A DNA stretch of 6,322 nucleotides from Planctomycetales bacterium (lineage in GTDB: Bacteria > Planctomycetota > SBBH01): positions 1 to 6,322 of the forward strand of contig SBBH01000051.1 of NCBI GenBank assembly GCA_005239795.1, written 5' to 3'. This document shows, in pieces, positions 1-6,131 of this stretch (position 1 is the first letter of the stretch; every line of letters begins with the position of its first letter). Below the pieces are notes generated by a model. It worked only from the letters and a program-made list of their open reading frames with translations, was not told where the DNA came from and searched no databases. The translations under genes and the position numbers were made by a program.

Positions 1-1878
1 GTTCAGCATCGCCTGAGGGCCAACGTAGCAATTGGCGCCTAGGACGCGAACGCCCGATTGGGCGATGGCCTTGGCGGCGACGGCCACGGTCGCCATGCAC
101 TGCAGGGCCAGCGCGAAGAAAACGATGAGGCCCGCCGACGAGGCGGCCGTGAAGAGCGGCGTCCCGTCGGGGTGTGCGGCCGTACGCATCATGGAAAGCT
201 GGGAATCGATCCCCGCCCCTTCTCCCCCCTCGACATGGAACATGATCGCCAGGGCCCCGGGGAACACCTCCCGCGCGGCGAACCCCGAGATCATCGCCAC
301 CCCGGCACGCCAGTCCAGGCCCATCAGCTCCATGACGGGCTCGAGGACGCGGCCGAGCGCCCCTCCCCAGGAGCGACCGATCTCTTCGGCCGGCCCGGTC
401 CCGGGGGGGGCGGGAGGAAAATGGGTCAGGGTCCACAGCCCTAGCGCGATCCAGACGATCGGGCCCCCGGCGCGTTTCACGTAGGAGGCGGTCTTGTGGA
501 GTGTGGTGCGCGCGACGACGCGCAGGCGCGGCCGGCGGTAGGCGGGAAGCTCGAGGAAGAGGGAGGGCCGCTCGGGGCTTTTCATGAGGCACCCATAGAT
601 GCCGGCGGCAAGAAGCCCCATGAAGAGCCCTCCCACGTAGAGCCCGGTGAGGCAGAGCCCTCCGATCCACGGTTTCTCGGGGGGCGTCAGGAACGCGAGG
701 ATCAGGCCGTAAACGGGAAGCCGCGCGCTGCAGGTCATGAGGGGCATCGCGAAAAGCGCGAGAACCCTTTCCTTGCGGCAGGGGATCGTGCGCGTCGCCA
801 TCATCCCGGGGATCGCGCAGGCGAACCCCGAAAGGAGCGGAACGAAAGCGCGTCCCGAAAGCCCCACCGCCGAGAGGGGTCTGTCGACGATCATCGCGCC
901 GCGCGCCAAGTATCCTGAGTCTTCTAGGAACCCCATCCAGAGGAAGAGGATCACGATCTGCGGCAGGAAGACCACCACCGCCCCGACGCCGCCCACGACC
1001 CCCTCGGCCGCCAGCCGCGTGAACCACGACGCGGGGAGGGCCGCCTGGATCCCGTTGACGGCCACGGCGAACAGGGCATCGATGGCGTCCATAGCGGGGC
1101 TCGCCAGCCAGAAGATCGACGTGAAGAGCCCCGACATGATCGCCAGAAAAATGACAAAACCCAGGACCGGGTTCAGAAAAAGGCGGTCGAGCCTTTCGGT
1201 GATCCGGTCTGAGCGGCGCAGGAGCACCGGGGGGGCGCTTCTGCCGTCGGCGCGCGTGAGGGAGGCGCGCTCGAGCCGTTCCGCCTCGCGGTAGAGCGCC
1301 GTCACGCGCGAAAACGAAGGGGCCGGGGGGCGCGCGACAGCCCCGGCCGGGCGCGAGAGATCCTGCTCGATCGCGGCGAAGAGCTTCTCTTTCCCCTCGC
1401 CCGTGCGGCCATGCACGCAGACGACCGGAAGTGCGATCCCTTCTGAGAGCGCCTCGGCCGAGAAGCGAAGGTCCCGCCGCGCGAGGAGGTCCGTCATCGT
1501 GACGGCGAGCACCATGCGGAAGCCCGCGTCCCTGAGCTGAAACGCCAGATACAGATGGCGCGCGAGTTGTGTCGCGTCGACCACGAGGACGACGAGGTCG
1601 GGAATCTCCTGCGACCCGGCGCCGAAAAGTGTGCGCACGGTGATCTCTTCGTCGGGGGAGCGCCCCGCGAGGCTCGCCAGGCCCGGCACGTCCACGAGGC
1701 GCGCGCTGGCGCCGCGGGCCAGGCCGAGCTTCCCCTCGGCATAGCTCACGGTGACGCCCGGATAGTTCGCCGTGTGGTAGCGCGCGCCGGTCAGGGCATT
1801 GAAGAGCGAGGTCTTACCCGCATTCGGTTGGCCAACAAGAACCACCAAAGGCGCTTTTGTTGAGATGGGGGCACTCAT
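1..1878 (-). CDS. feoB: FeoB ferrous iron transporter, partial (C-terminal end beyond window)
   Basis: Inner-membrane Fe(II) permease with an N-terminal cytoplasmic G domain. The frame is open for 626 codons from ATG 1878 to the window edge without a stop. Visible G-domain motifs: G1 GQPNAGKT (16-23), G2 Thr-43 in PGVTV, G3 DVPG (63-66). G4 reads TMTD (127-130) where NxxD is usual, and the G5 position reads VHG (155-157) where SA is usual, so both guanine-recognition motifs are altered. The membrane part begins near residue 235 and has the family signatures GFACAIPGMMATRTI (351-365), LMTCSARLPVY (380-390), SGFAAREVFPG (531-541) and QCMATVAV (593-600), with Cys-354, Cys-383 and Cys-594. Only the last helix or so should be missing. 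No Shine-Dalgarno is evident before the start; a G-rich repeat occupies that place. It follows feoA by 148 bases, as in classical feoAB operons. Family assignment is secure; nucleotide preference is open. Confidence 0.96.
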   Translation of the reverse strand, partial: MSAPISTKAPLVVLVGQPNAGKTSLFNALTGARYHTANYPGVTVSYAEGKLGLARGASARLVDVPGLASLAGRSPDEEITVRTLFGAGSQEIPDLVVLVVDATQLARHLYLAFQLRDAGFRMVLAVTMTDLLARRDLRFSAEALSEGIALPVVCVHGRTGEGKEKLFAAIEQDLSRPAGAVARPPAPSFSRVTALYREAERLERASLTRADGRSAPPVLLRRSDRITERLDRLFLNPVLGFVIFLAIMSGLFTSIFWLASPAMDAIDALFAVAVNGIQAALPASWFTRLAAEGVVGGVGAVVVFLPQIVILFLWMGFLEDSGYLARGAMIVDRPLSAVGLSGRAFVPLLSGFACAIPGMMATRTIPCRKERVLALFAMPLMTCSARLPVYGLILAFLTPPEKPWIGGLCLTGLYVGGLFMGLLAAGIYGCLMKSPERPSLFLELPAYRRPRLRVVARTTLHKTASYVKRAGGPIVWIALGLWTLTHFPPAPPGTGPAEEIGRSWGGALGRVLEPVMELMGLDWRAGVAMISGFAAREVFPGALAIMFHVEGGEGAGIDSQLSMMRTAAHPDGTPLFTAASSAGLIVFFALALQCMATVAVAAKAIAQSGVRVLGANCYVGPQAMLN

Positions 1879-1886
1879 GCGGGAAA

Positions 1887-1910
1887 CCCCAAACCCCAAA
1901 CCCTAAATCC
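1887..1910 (-). repeat. TTTGGGG-like tandem G-tracts just upstream of feoB start
   Basis: On the coding (minus) strand four G-tracts follow each other: GG, GGG, GGGG, GGGG, separated by ATTTA, TTT and TTT. The last tract ends 8 bases before the feoB ATG. The layout can fold into a two-layer G-quadruplex, or a three-layer one if a tract is borrowed from further upstream. It resembles telomere-type repeats by composition only. Whether it folds or affects feoB translation is inference. Confidence 0.5.
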
Positions 1911-2026
1911 GAATAAAATTCCAAACCCCAAATCCCGACCACCAACAGCAGTGCCTGAGCCGTTTCTCCAAGCACTTTGTGAATCGGGATTTCTTTGGGA
2001 TCTGGAAGTTGGGATTTTGGATTTTC
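1887..2026. repeat. Nested imperfect inverted repeat filling the feoA-feoB gap
   Basis: The left arm (1887-1938) is CCCCAAA/CCAAATCCC-like and the right arm (1984-2026) is GGGATTT/TTGGGATTTT-like, so they are roughly reverse complements. The innermost 9 bp are perfect: AAATCCCGA at 1930-1938 against TCGGGATTT at 1984-1992. Within the 45-base loop is a second hairpin: minus-strand AGTGCTTGG (1976-1968) pairs with TCAGGCACT (1958-1950), 9 bp including two G-U pairs, with a 9-base loop. The element fills nearly all of the non-coding gap, and its composition (runs of A and C, or G and T) differs sharply from the flanking genes. It looks like a dispersed intergenic palindrome of the REP/MITE-like kind, but there is no second copy in this window. 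It could also act as an mRNA structure between feoA and feoB. Confidence 0.6.
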
Positions 2027-2320
2027 TCATGTGCATCCTTTCATGCGGATGCAGTGCGCCTCCGCCCGGCGCAGGGCGAAGGTCGTCCCGCGCAGGTTGA
2101 TGGCCAAGGCTCCTTCCAGCGGCGCCGCGGTCACCAGGCGCACCCATTCCCCGGGCGTGAACCCCATCTCCACGAGCCGCTGGCAGGTTTCGTCGTCGCC
2201 GCAGATCCCTTCGATCTGGCCCCAAGTCCCGATCGGAAGCTCGGGGAGCGGCGTGGCCGAGGCGGCGGGGAGAGGGCAGAAGGGAGAAGGGGAAGGAGGG
2301 AGAGAAGAGAGATCGTTCAT
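2027..2320 (-). CDS. feoA: FeoA-domain protein
   Basis: Small cytoplasmic SH3-like protein of the ferrous iron uptake system, thought to bind and modulate FeoB. The 97-aa product carries one FeoA domain at about residues 25-95: LPELPIGTWGQIEGI, then CQRLVEMGFTPGEWV (46-60), AAPLEGALAINLRG (65-78) and FALRRAEAHCIRM (81-93), which match the family pattern of rrLxxxGxxpGxxv, aPxxgpxxixxrg and laLrrxeAxxI. The first 24 residues are a Pro/Ser-rich low-complexity extension not typical of FeoA, encoded by a long pyrimidine-rich tract. The start ATG overlaps the stop of the upstream membrane protein gene in an ATGA, so translation is probably coupled; only a weak AGGA lies about 11 bases upstream. 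A later start would shorten the extension, but there is no in-frame ATG until residue 52, inside the domain. The 148-base gap after it separates it from feoB. Confidence 0.94.
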   Translation of the reverse strand: MNDLSSLPPSPSPFCPLPAASATPLPELPIGTWGQIEGICGDDETCQRLVEMGFTPGEWVRLVTAAPLEGALAINLRGTTFALRRAEAHCIRMKGCT

Positions 2321-2826
2321 TTAGAGGTGTTCCTGGCCAAGTTCCGCAGAACGAAACAGGCCATCGAGATAAAGCACAAGCCCATAACGATCCCGGAGAG
2401 GAAGAGGGCTCCCGCCCAGAGGCGGGGCGCGCTCGAGAAGCGGATTCCCCAGAGCGCCCCCATGTTGAGCCAGAGATCGGTGAAGGCGGTGGCGATGACA
2501 AAGCGCTTGACCCCCTCAGGGCAAGAGGAGAGGGCAAAAAGCCCCCCCAGGAGGAAGAAGAGGATCGGCATTGAGAAGGCGTGGACGTGCGTCAGGTCGA
2601 CGAGGTGGCTGTAGCTCATCGCTCCTTCGCCGGGCGCGCCGTCGGTCCAGTTCTCGCCGCGGTAGCGCGTGATCGTCCCTTGGACTGTGAAGGGATGGGC
2701 TCCGGAGTCCGTGGCCTTGTCATGGATGTTGAGGAGCGCGGCGCCGTAACCGAGGCACAGGCTCAGGGTAAAAAGAAGCGCCGAAAGACGCAGGGGGGCC
2801 GGCCAGCTGGCTAGAGAGGAGGTCAT
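2317..2826 (-). CDS. Four-helix membrane protein with HxH motif, unknown function
   Basis: 169-aa integral membrane protein. Hydrophobic segments lie at about 13-32, 83-101, 107-127 and 135-160. The segment between helices 1 and 2 holds a YRGENW stretch (55-60) and five histidines (35, 44, 74, 80, 82), with a conserved-looking block YSHLVDLTHVHAFSMP (72-87) running into helix 2. From memory, this YRG ... THVH ... pattern belongs to a small family often mislabelled 'elongation factor-1 alpha' in databases; I cannot verify that here. Histidines at a helix end beside a flavoprotein suggest haem or metal binding and an electron-transfer role, but no CxxCH is present. The gene has no Shine-Dalgarno and starts in an ATGA overlap with the flavoprotein gene; its stop overlaps feoA in the same way. 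That double coupling ties it to iron uptake. The gene is very likely real; its function is not known to me. Confidence 0.88.
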   Translation of the reverse strand: MTSSLASWPAPLRLSALLFTLSLCLGYGAALLNIHDKATDSGAHPFTVQGTITRYRGENWTDGAPGEGAMSYSHLVDLTHVHAFSMPILFFLLGGLFALSSCPEGVKRFVIATAFTDLWLNMGALWGIRFSSAPRLWAGALFLSGIVMGLCFISMACFVLRNLARNTSK

Positions 2827-4361
2827 TTGTTTTTTTCGCGGTAGAGGGGTTTCATCCTCGCGGTGAGCGAGGGATGAAGCGTCCCGTCGGGGCGCGCCTC
2901 CAGGAAAATGGCGGCGTAATCCGGGCCGAGCGCATCGACCAGCGCCGTCCCCTGCTGGGGTCCCAGGACATAGAGCGCTGTCGAGAGTGCGTCCGCGTCG
3001 GTCGCGGTGGGAGCGACGACGGTGACGGATCCCTGCCAGGGGACGGGGCGTCCCGTGCGCGGGTCGAGAATGTGCGAATAACGTTTTCCGTCTGCCTCGA
3101 AGAATTTCTCGGCGTCCCCGGAGGTGGCGATGGCGCCGTCTCGGAGATGGACCGCGCCGGCAAGTTTTGACTTGTCGCGGGGATGGCGTATGCCGATCCA
3201 GGCGGCCTCCTCTTGGACGGGACCGCTTAGGACGTAGAGGTCCCCGCCGGCGTTGACGACGGCCTGCGCGACGCCGCGCGCCCTGAATTCCTCCACGACG
3301 CGGTCGATGGCATACCCCGCCGCGATCCCCCCGAGGGTGATCTGAGTGCCTGGAGGGATCCGGGCCTGCCAGGGCGGCGCGTGGAGCTGGGAATCAGGCT
3401 CTGTTCTCAGCTCGACCTTCTCCCAGCCGACGTGCGAGAGCGCTAAGCGGATCTCTTCCTCTGAGGGGACGCGATTCTCTCCCGGCCAGGCGCCGAATCC
3501 CCAGAGGGCGACCAAGGGCGCGGCGGTCACGTCGAAGGCGCCCGCGGTCTTCTCGGACCACCGGCGCGCCTGTTCCAGGCATTCTGGCACGGCGTGTCTC
3601 CCCGTCGGGGGGAACGTAAACCACGGGCCGGCCTGTCGGTTGAGGCGTGAGAGGTCACTTTCGGGCAGGAAATGGCTCGCTTGAGACTCGACCCGTGTGA
3701 AGATCCCGAATGCCTGTTCGAATAGGAACTCTGCCTTGGCCGGATCGTCGGTGACGAGCATCACTTCGACATCGGTCCCCATCTGGTATGCGGTTTTCTT
3801 ATATTCGCGGCTACCACCGGCCTGGGACGGCGCATTCAGGCGGAGCGCTTCCGCGAGGACGAGCGCCTTGCGGACCGCCAGGCACGTCGCTTCCGCCGAC
3901 ATCGTGGAGGAGGTGACCGAGCGGATGTCGCGGCTGATTTTTAGGGGGTCGGCCAAGGTCTTCCCCTTGAACTGCTCGCGAAACGAGGTTCGCGCGATCC
4001 CGTCGCCGCGGGACTCTCGGAACTCGACCAGCTCCACTCCCGCGACACGTCCGTCGGCGCTCACGCCCACCAGAAGCGTGATCGGCATCGTCTTGCCGAT
4101 CTCGTCGACAAAGAACGCCCAGCCGAGCGTCTCGTTTTCCTTTTTGGCGGTGTGGACCGTCCAGGGGCCTTCCGGGACGGGGGAGCCGAGACGCCTGGCA
4201 GCGTCGCGGGCGGCCTCGGCCGAAAGCGTCTTTTCTTCTGCAGTGAACGCTGTCGCCTCAGGGAACGCTTTGGCGAGCGCCTCGGCGTCCGCGAGATAGC
4301 GCTTGGCGTGCGCGGGGGCTAGCAGGACGACCCCTGCGAACAGGATTCTCATTCCACGCAT
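2823..4361 (-). CDS. Secreted FMN-binding domain / ApbE flavin transferase fusion
   Basis: 512-aa periplasmic protein. A signal peptide (about 1-19, ending APAHA) is followed by an FMN_bind domain at about 65-172: GWAFFVDEIGK (80-90), the VEFRESRGDGI block (109-122), FKGK (131-134) and the FMN-acceptor site TSSTMS (150-155). There Thr-153 should receive FMN through a phosphoester bond, as in NqrC/RnfG. An ApbE domain fills about 188-505: MGTDVEV (194-200), DVTAAPLVALWGFG (277-290), LGGIAAGYAIDR (343-354), NAGGDLYVLSG (370-380), SGDAEKFF (414-421), YSHILDPRTGRPV (428-440) and DADALSTALYVLG (455-467), with Asp-457 and Thr-461 as likely Mg-binding residues. ApbE moves FMN from FAD onto such acceptor threonines, so the protein probably flavinylates itself. 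The start at 4361 is chosen because GAGGGAG lies 9 bases upstream and a signal peptide follows; 4352 is an alternative. It begins 20 bases after the porin gene and ends in an ATGA overlap with the membrane protein gene. A ferric-reductase role is inference from context. Confidence 0.93.
   Translation of the reverse strand: MRGMRILFAGVVLLAPAHAKRYLADAEALAKAFPEATAFTAEEKTLSAEAARDAARRLGSPVPEGPWTVHTAKKENETLGWAFFVDEIGKTMPITLLVGVSADGRVAGVELVEFRESRGDGIARTSFREQFKGKTLADPLKISRDIRSVTSSTMSAEATCLAVRKALVLAEALRLNAPSQAGGSREYKKTAYQMGTDVEVMLVTDDPAKAEFLFEQAFGIFTRVESQASHFLPESDLSRLNRQAGPWFTFPPTGRHAVPECLEQARRWSEKTAGAFDVTAAPLVALWGFGAWPGENRVPSEEEIRLALSHVGWEKVELRTEPDSQLHAPPWQARIPPGTQITLGGIAAGYAIDRVVEEFRARGVAQAVVNAGGDLYVLSGPVQEEAAWIGIRHPRDKSKLAGAVHLRDGAIATSGDAEKFFEADGKRYSHILDPRTGRPVPWQGSVTVVAPTATDADALSTALYVLGPQQGTALVDALGPDYAAIFLEARPDGTLHPSLTARMKPLYREKNK
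2829..2835 (-). other. In-phase A_AAA_AAC slippery heptamer at the end of the flavoprotein gene
   Basis: The last codons are GAA AAA AAC AAA TGA, so the heptamer A_AAA_AAC sits in the phase required for -1 ribosomal frameshifting. Slipping back one base gives AAA AAA CAA ATG ACC, which is exactly the frame of the downstream four-helix protein. The phase match is seen; actual frameshifting is speculative, since Lys-rich C-termini often make A-runs by chance. Confidence 0.3.
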
Positions 4362-4370
4362 GACGGAAAT

Positions 4371-4377
4371 CTCCCTC
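4371..4377 (-). promoter_or_regulatory. Ribosome binding site of the FMN_bind/ApbE gene
   Basis: GAGGGAG on the minus strand stands 9 bases before ATG 4361, in the 20-base gap after the porin stop. It decides this start over the far-upstream in-frame ATG at 4574, which would extend the protein across the porin gene. Confidence 0.7.
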
Positions 4378-4381
4378 GGAT

Positions 4382-5590
4382 TCAAAATGTGAATGCGACC
4401 CCCAGATTGACCCGTGTCAGTTTGTCCTGGACGCGGTCGTCCCAATGCTCCACATCCCCCTTCAAGGCCACGTTCTTCACGGGGAAATAGGCGACGCCCG
4501 TCGTGACGATCTTCACCTCCCGGGCGTCGTTCTTGAGGCTCTGTTCCTGCGTGTCGTCGTTCAAGTCCATCCACTCGTTGCGCACGAAGAGCACCAGGTC
4601 CTGATCCGGCTTATCGATGAAAAGTGGCAGGAGGTGGTACCCCAGGTCGACATACCAGCCACTGATCTGGCTCCCGATCGTGCCGCTTTGGCTCGTGCGT
4701 AGGGCGCGGTTGAGCTCGCCGGCGTCGGCGAGGTCGGCGAGGGCGTACGTCCCGCGCAGGTCGAACCCCAGGGTCCTGACGCGCGCGTCCGCCTCGTACA
4801 TCCGGACGCCCACCCCTTGCGTGTCGCGTTGCTCATGGTTCGCCTCGGGGGCAAGGTAATGGGAGGCCCCCAGGTCGAGATCAAAATCCCCTCCCACGTC
4901 GGGGGCGTACTCCGCGCGGTGGACGAAGGCGAAGTCCGAGGCGTTCGTCTGCCGTCCCCCCAGGCCCCGTCCGCCGCGGATGCCGGTTGCGCCCGAGAAC
5001 TTCCCGGCATCGACCGCCTGGACAATGTAGGCGCGGTATTTTAAGCGTTCTTCGAGGAAGCGTGTCTTGATGCCAAAACCCAGTTCCTGCCAGGTAGTGG
5101 GGATCACGACCCGCTCCACCTCGGGGCGTTCGACGCTCCAAAAGAGGGTGGGCTCGTGGTATTCGTTCAGCATTCCGAGCGGGACGAGGAGCGCCCCCGT
5201 CGTCGCCGTCAGATGGTCGGAGAGGTCGAAATCGAGGGCGGCGTACTCGAGCTCCAGGGTGCCCCCTGCGTGTTCGAACTCGACCTCCGTTTCCAGGCGC
5301 ACCCAGTCGGCGAATTCGTATCCCCATCCCAGGACCAGGCGGTGGAAATCCCCCTGAGCGGGGTCCTGCTGAGCCATGGTGCCGGTCTTCGGGTTGTTCC
5401 AGTGCGCCTCGCCGTAGCCGAAGAAGCGGAGCTTGTCGCTGCCGAAGGAAGGTTTTCCTTTCTCGCGCTCGAGCTTCTCGACGCGCTGGCGCAGATCCTC
5501 CAGCTCCTTCTCCGTGTCGGCGTGCGCCGGCGTTCCCGTCCAAAGGAGAACGGCCATCCCCAACGATCCCCATCGATTCTTCCCTGACAT
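4382..5590 (-). CDS. Outer-membrane beta-barrel porin-like protein
   Basis: 402-aa protein. It has a signal peptide (about 1-24, ending TPAHA), a short coiled coil (about 25-45, heptad-like LEDLRQRVEKLEREK), then a barrel of alternating amphipathic strands, and ends in AFTF with the C-terminal Phe expected for assembly by the BAM machinery. The block PLGMLNEYHEP (137-147) ... RPEVERVVIPTTWQELGFG (155-173) is characteristic of a porin group often annotated as phosphate-selective or general porin; the substrate cannot be read from sequence. An N-terminal coiled coil before the barrel is common in diderm porins and may trimerise or contact the cell wall. The start is fixed by AAAGGAGG 5 bases upstream and by the signal peptide. 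It lies between fur and the periplasmic flavoprotein gene, so a role in letting iron or an iron complex cross the outer membrane is plausible. It lacks a TonB-dependent receptor plug. Confidence 0.88.
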   Translation of the reverse strand: MSGKNRWGSLGMAVLLWTGTPAHADTEKELEDLRQRVEKLEREKGKPSFGSDKLRFFGYGEAHWNNPKTGTMAQQDPAQGDFHRLVLGWGYEFADWVRLETEVEFEHAGGTLELEYAALDFDLSDHLTATTGALLVPLGMLNEYHEPTLFWSVERPEVERVVIPTTWQELGFGIKTRFLEERLKYRAYIVQAVDAGKFSGATGIRGGRGLGGRQTNASDFAFVHRAEYAPDVGGDFDLDLGASHYLAPEANHEQRDTQGVGVRMYEADARVRTLGFDLRGTYALADLADAGELNRALRTSQSGTIGSQISGWYVDLGYHLLPLFIDKPDQDLVLFVRNEWMDLNDDTQEQSLKNDAREVKIVTTGVAYFPVKNVALKGDVEHWDDRVQDKLTRVNLGVAFTF

Positions 5591-5595
5591 CAACG

Positions 5596-5603
5596 CCTCC
5601 TTT
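5596..5603 (-). promoter_or_regulatory. Strong ribosome binding site of the porin gene
   Basis: AAAGGAGG on the minus strand, 5 bases before ATG 5590. It is the best Shine-Dalgarno in the window and shows the porin starts at 5590 rather than at an in-frame upstream ATG (5701) that overlaps fur. It suggests higher translation of the porin than of its neighbours. Confidence 0.85.
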
Positions 5604-5620
5604 CCGCAGGCCTTGGGGTT

Positions 5621-5642
5621 GGGCGCGGCGTTGCGCGCGCCC
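5621..5642 (-). other. GC-rich hairpin in the fur-porin gap
   Basis: Minus-strand GGGCGCG and CGCGCCC form a perfect 7-bp stem with an 8-base loop, within the 82-base gap between fur and the porin gene. There is no T-run after it, so it is not a standard intrinsic terminator. It could partly attenuate transcription or protect a processed porin mRNA end. In GC-rich DNA such a stem can also arise by chance. Confidence 0.4.
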
Positions 5643-5672
5643 CTCGGTCGTCTGCAATGAGTTTGGGCCGTG

Positions 5673-6125
5673 TCACGCCGGCCTCCTGGGCGCCACGGCA
5701 TTTTTCCTTTGGCACTTCCGGCAGTACCCCATGATCTGGTGCAGGTGCGAGACGATCCGGAAGTCGAAACGGCGGCAGACCGCTTCCTGCAGGGCCTCGA
5801 TGCGGGGATTTACGAACTCGATGATCTTCCCGCACTCCAGGCAGACGAGGTGGTCGTGGTGGGGGAGGCCGTGCATCGGCTCGTAGATCCGGTGGCCGTT
5901 CGTCTCGATGACCTCCTTCAGGAGGCCGCTCTCAAGAAGCAACGCGAGCGTCCGGTAGACGGTGGCGCGCGAGACGGCCTTGGCGCGCAAATCGGCGACG
6001 AGCTCTTCGGGCTCGAAGTGGCGCCGGGCCGCCAGGGCCGTGTCCAGGACTGACAGCCTCGGCTGCGTGAGCTTGAGGTGCTTCTGACGCAGGAAGGCTT
6101 CGAAGGCCTGCCGGGGCGTTTCCAC
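5673..6125 (-). CDS. fur: Fur-family ferric uptake regulator
   Basis: 150-aa dimeric metal-responsive repressor of the cytoplasm. The winged helix includes KLTQPRLSVLD (18-28) and the recognition helix region VSRATVYRTLALLLESGLL (51-69). The dimerisation/metal half has HHDHLVCLECGKIIEF (89-104) and HLHQIMGYCRKC (127-138). Cys-95/Cys-98 and Cys-135/Cys-138 form the structural zinc site, and His-89/90/92 with Glu-103 belong to the regulatory metal region. Glu at 103 favours Fur; PerR has Asp there. Length is usual. The start is GTG 6125, with no Shine-Dalgarno and no other in-frame start upstream; it coincides with the transcription start predicted from the promoter, so the message may be leaderless. 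The gene heads an iron-uptake cluster and has a Fur-box-like palindrome in its promoter, implying autoregulation. Zur is less likely given the feo genes. Confidence 0.93.
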   Translation of the reverse strand: METPRQAFEAFLRQKHLKLTQPRLSVLDTALAARRHFEPEELVADLRAKAVSRATVYRTLALLLESGLLKEVIETNGHRIYEPMHGLPHHDHLVCLECGKIIEFVNPRIEALQEAVCRRFDFRIVSHLHQIMGYCRKCQRKNAVAPRRPA

Positions 6126-6131
6126 GGATTG

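Noticed and set aside
32..1294. Several plus-strand open frames opposite feoB
   Set aside because: All are antisense to an unbroken FeoB reading frame with family motifs; composition is typical of antisense GC-rich DNA.
1875..2537. Minus-strand open frame of about 220 codons across feoA, the intergenic palindrome and the 4TM gene
   Set aside because: It is out of frame with three recognised features, reads through the repeat, has no family motifs and is explained by GC-rich codon bias.
1979..2614. Plus-strand open frame of about 211 codons opposite feoA and the 4TM gene
   Set aside because: It is antisense to well-supported genes and composed of Arg/Pro/Gly-rich sequence typical of shadow frames; no domain is recognisable.
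4362..4574. Longer in-frame start for the FMN_bind/ApbE gene at 4574
   Set aside because: It would overlap the end of the porin gene and bury the signal peptide; the start at 4361 has its own ribosome binding site.
5591..5701. Longer in-frame start for the porin at 5701
   Set aside because: It would overlap fur and bury the signal peptide; ATG 5590 has a near-perfect ribosome binding site.
5673..6125. Regulator as PerR or Zur instead of Fur
   Set aside because: Glu-103 rather than Asp argues against PerR, and the neighbouring feo genes argue against Zur, although sequence alone does not fully exclude either.
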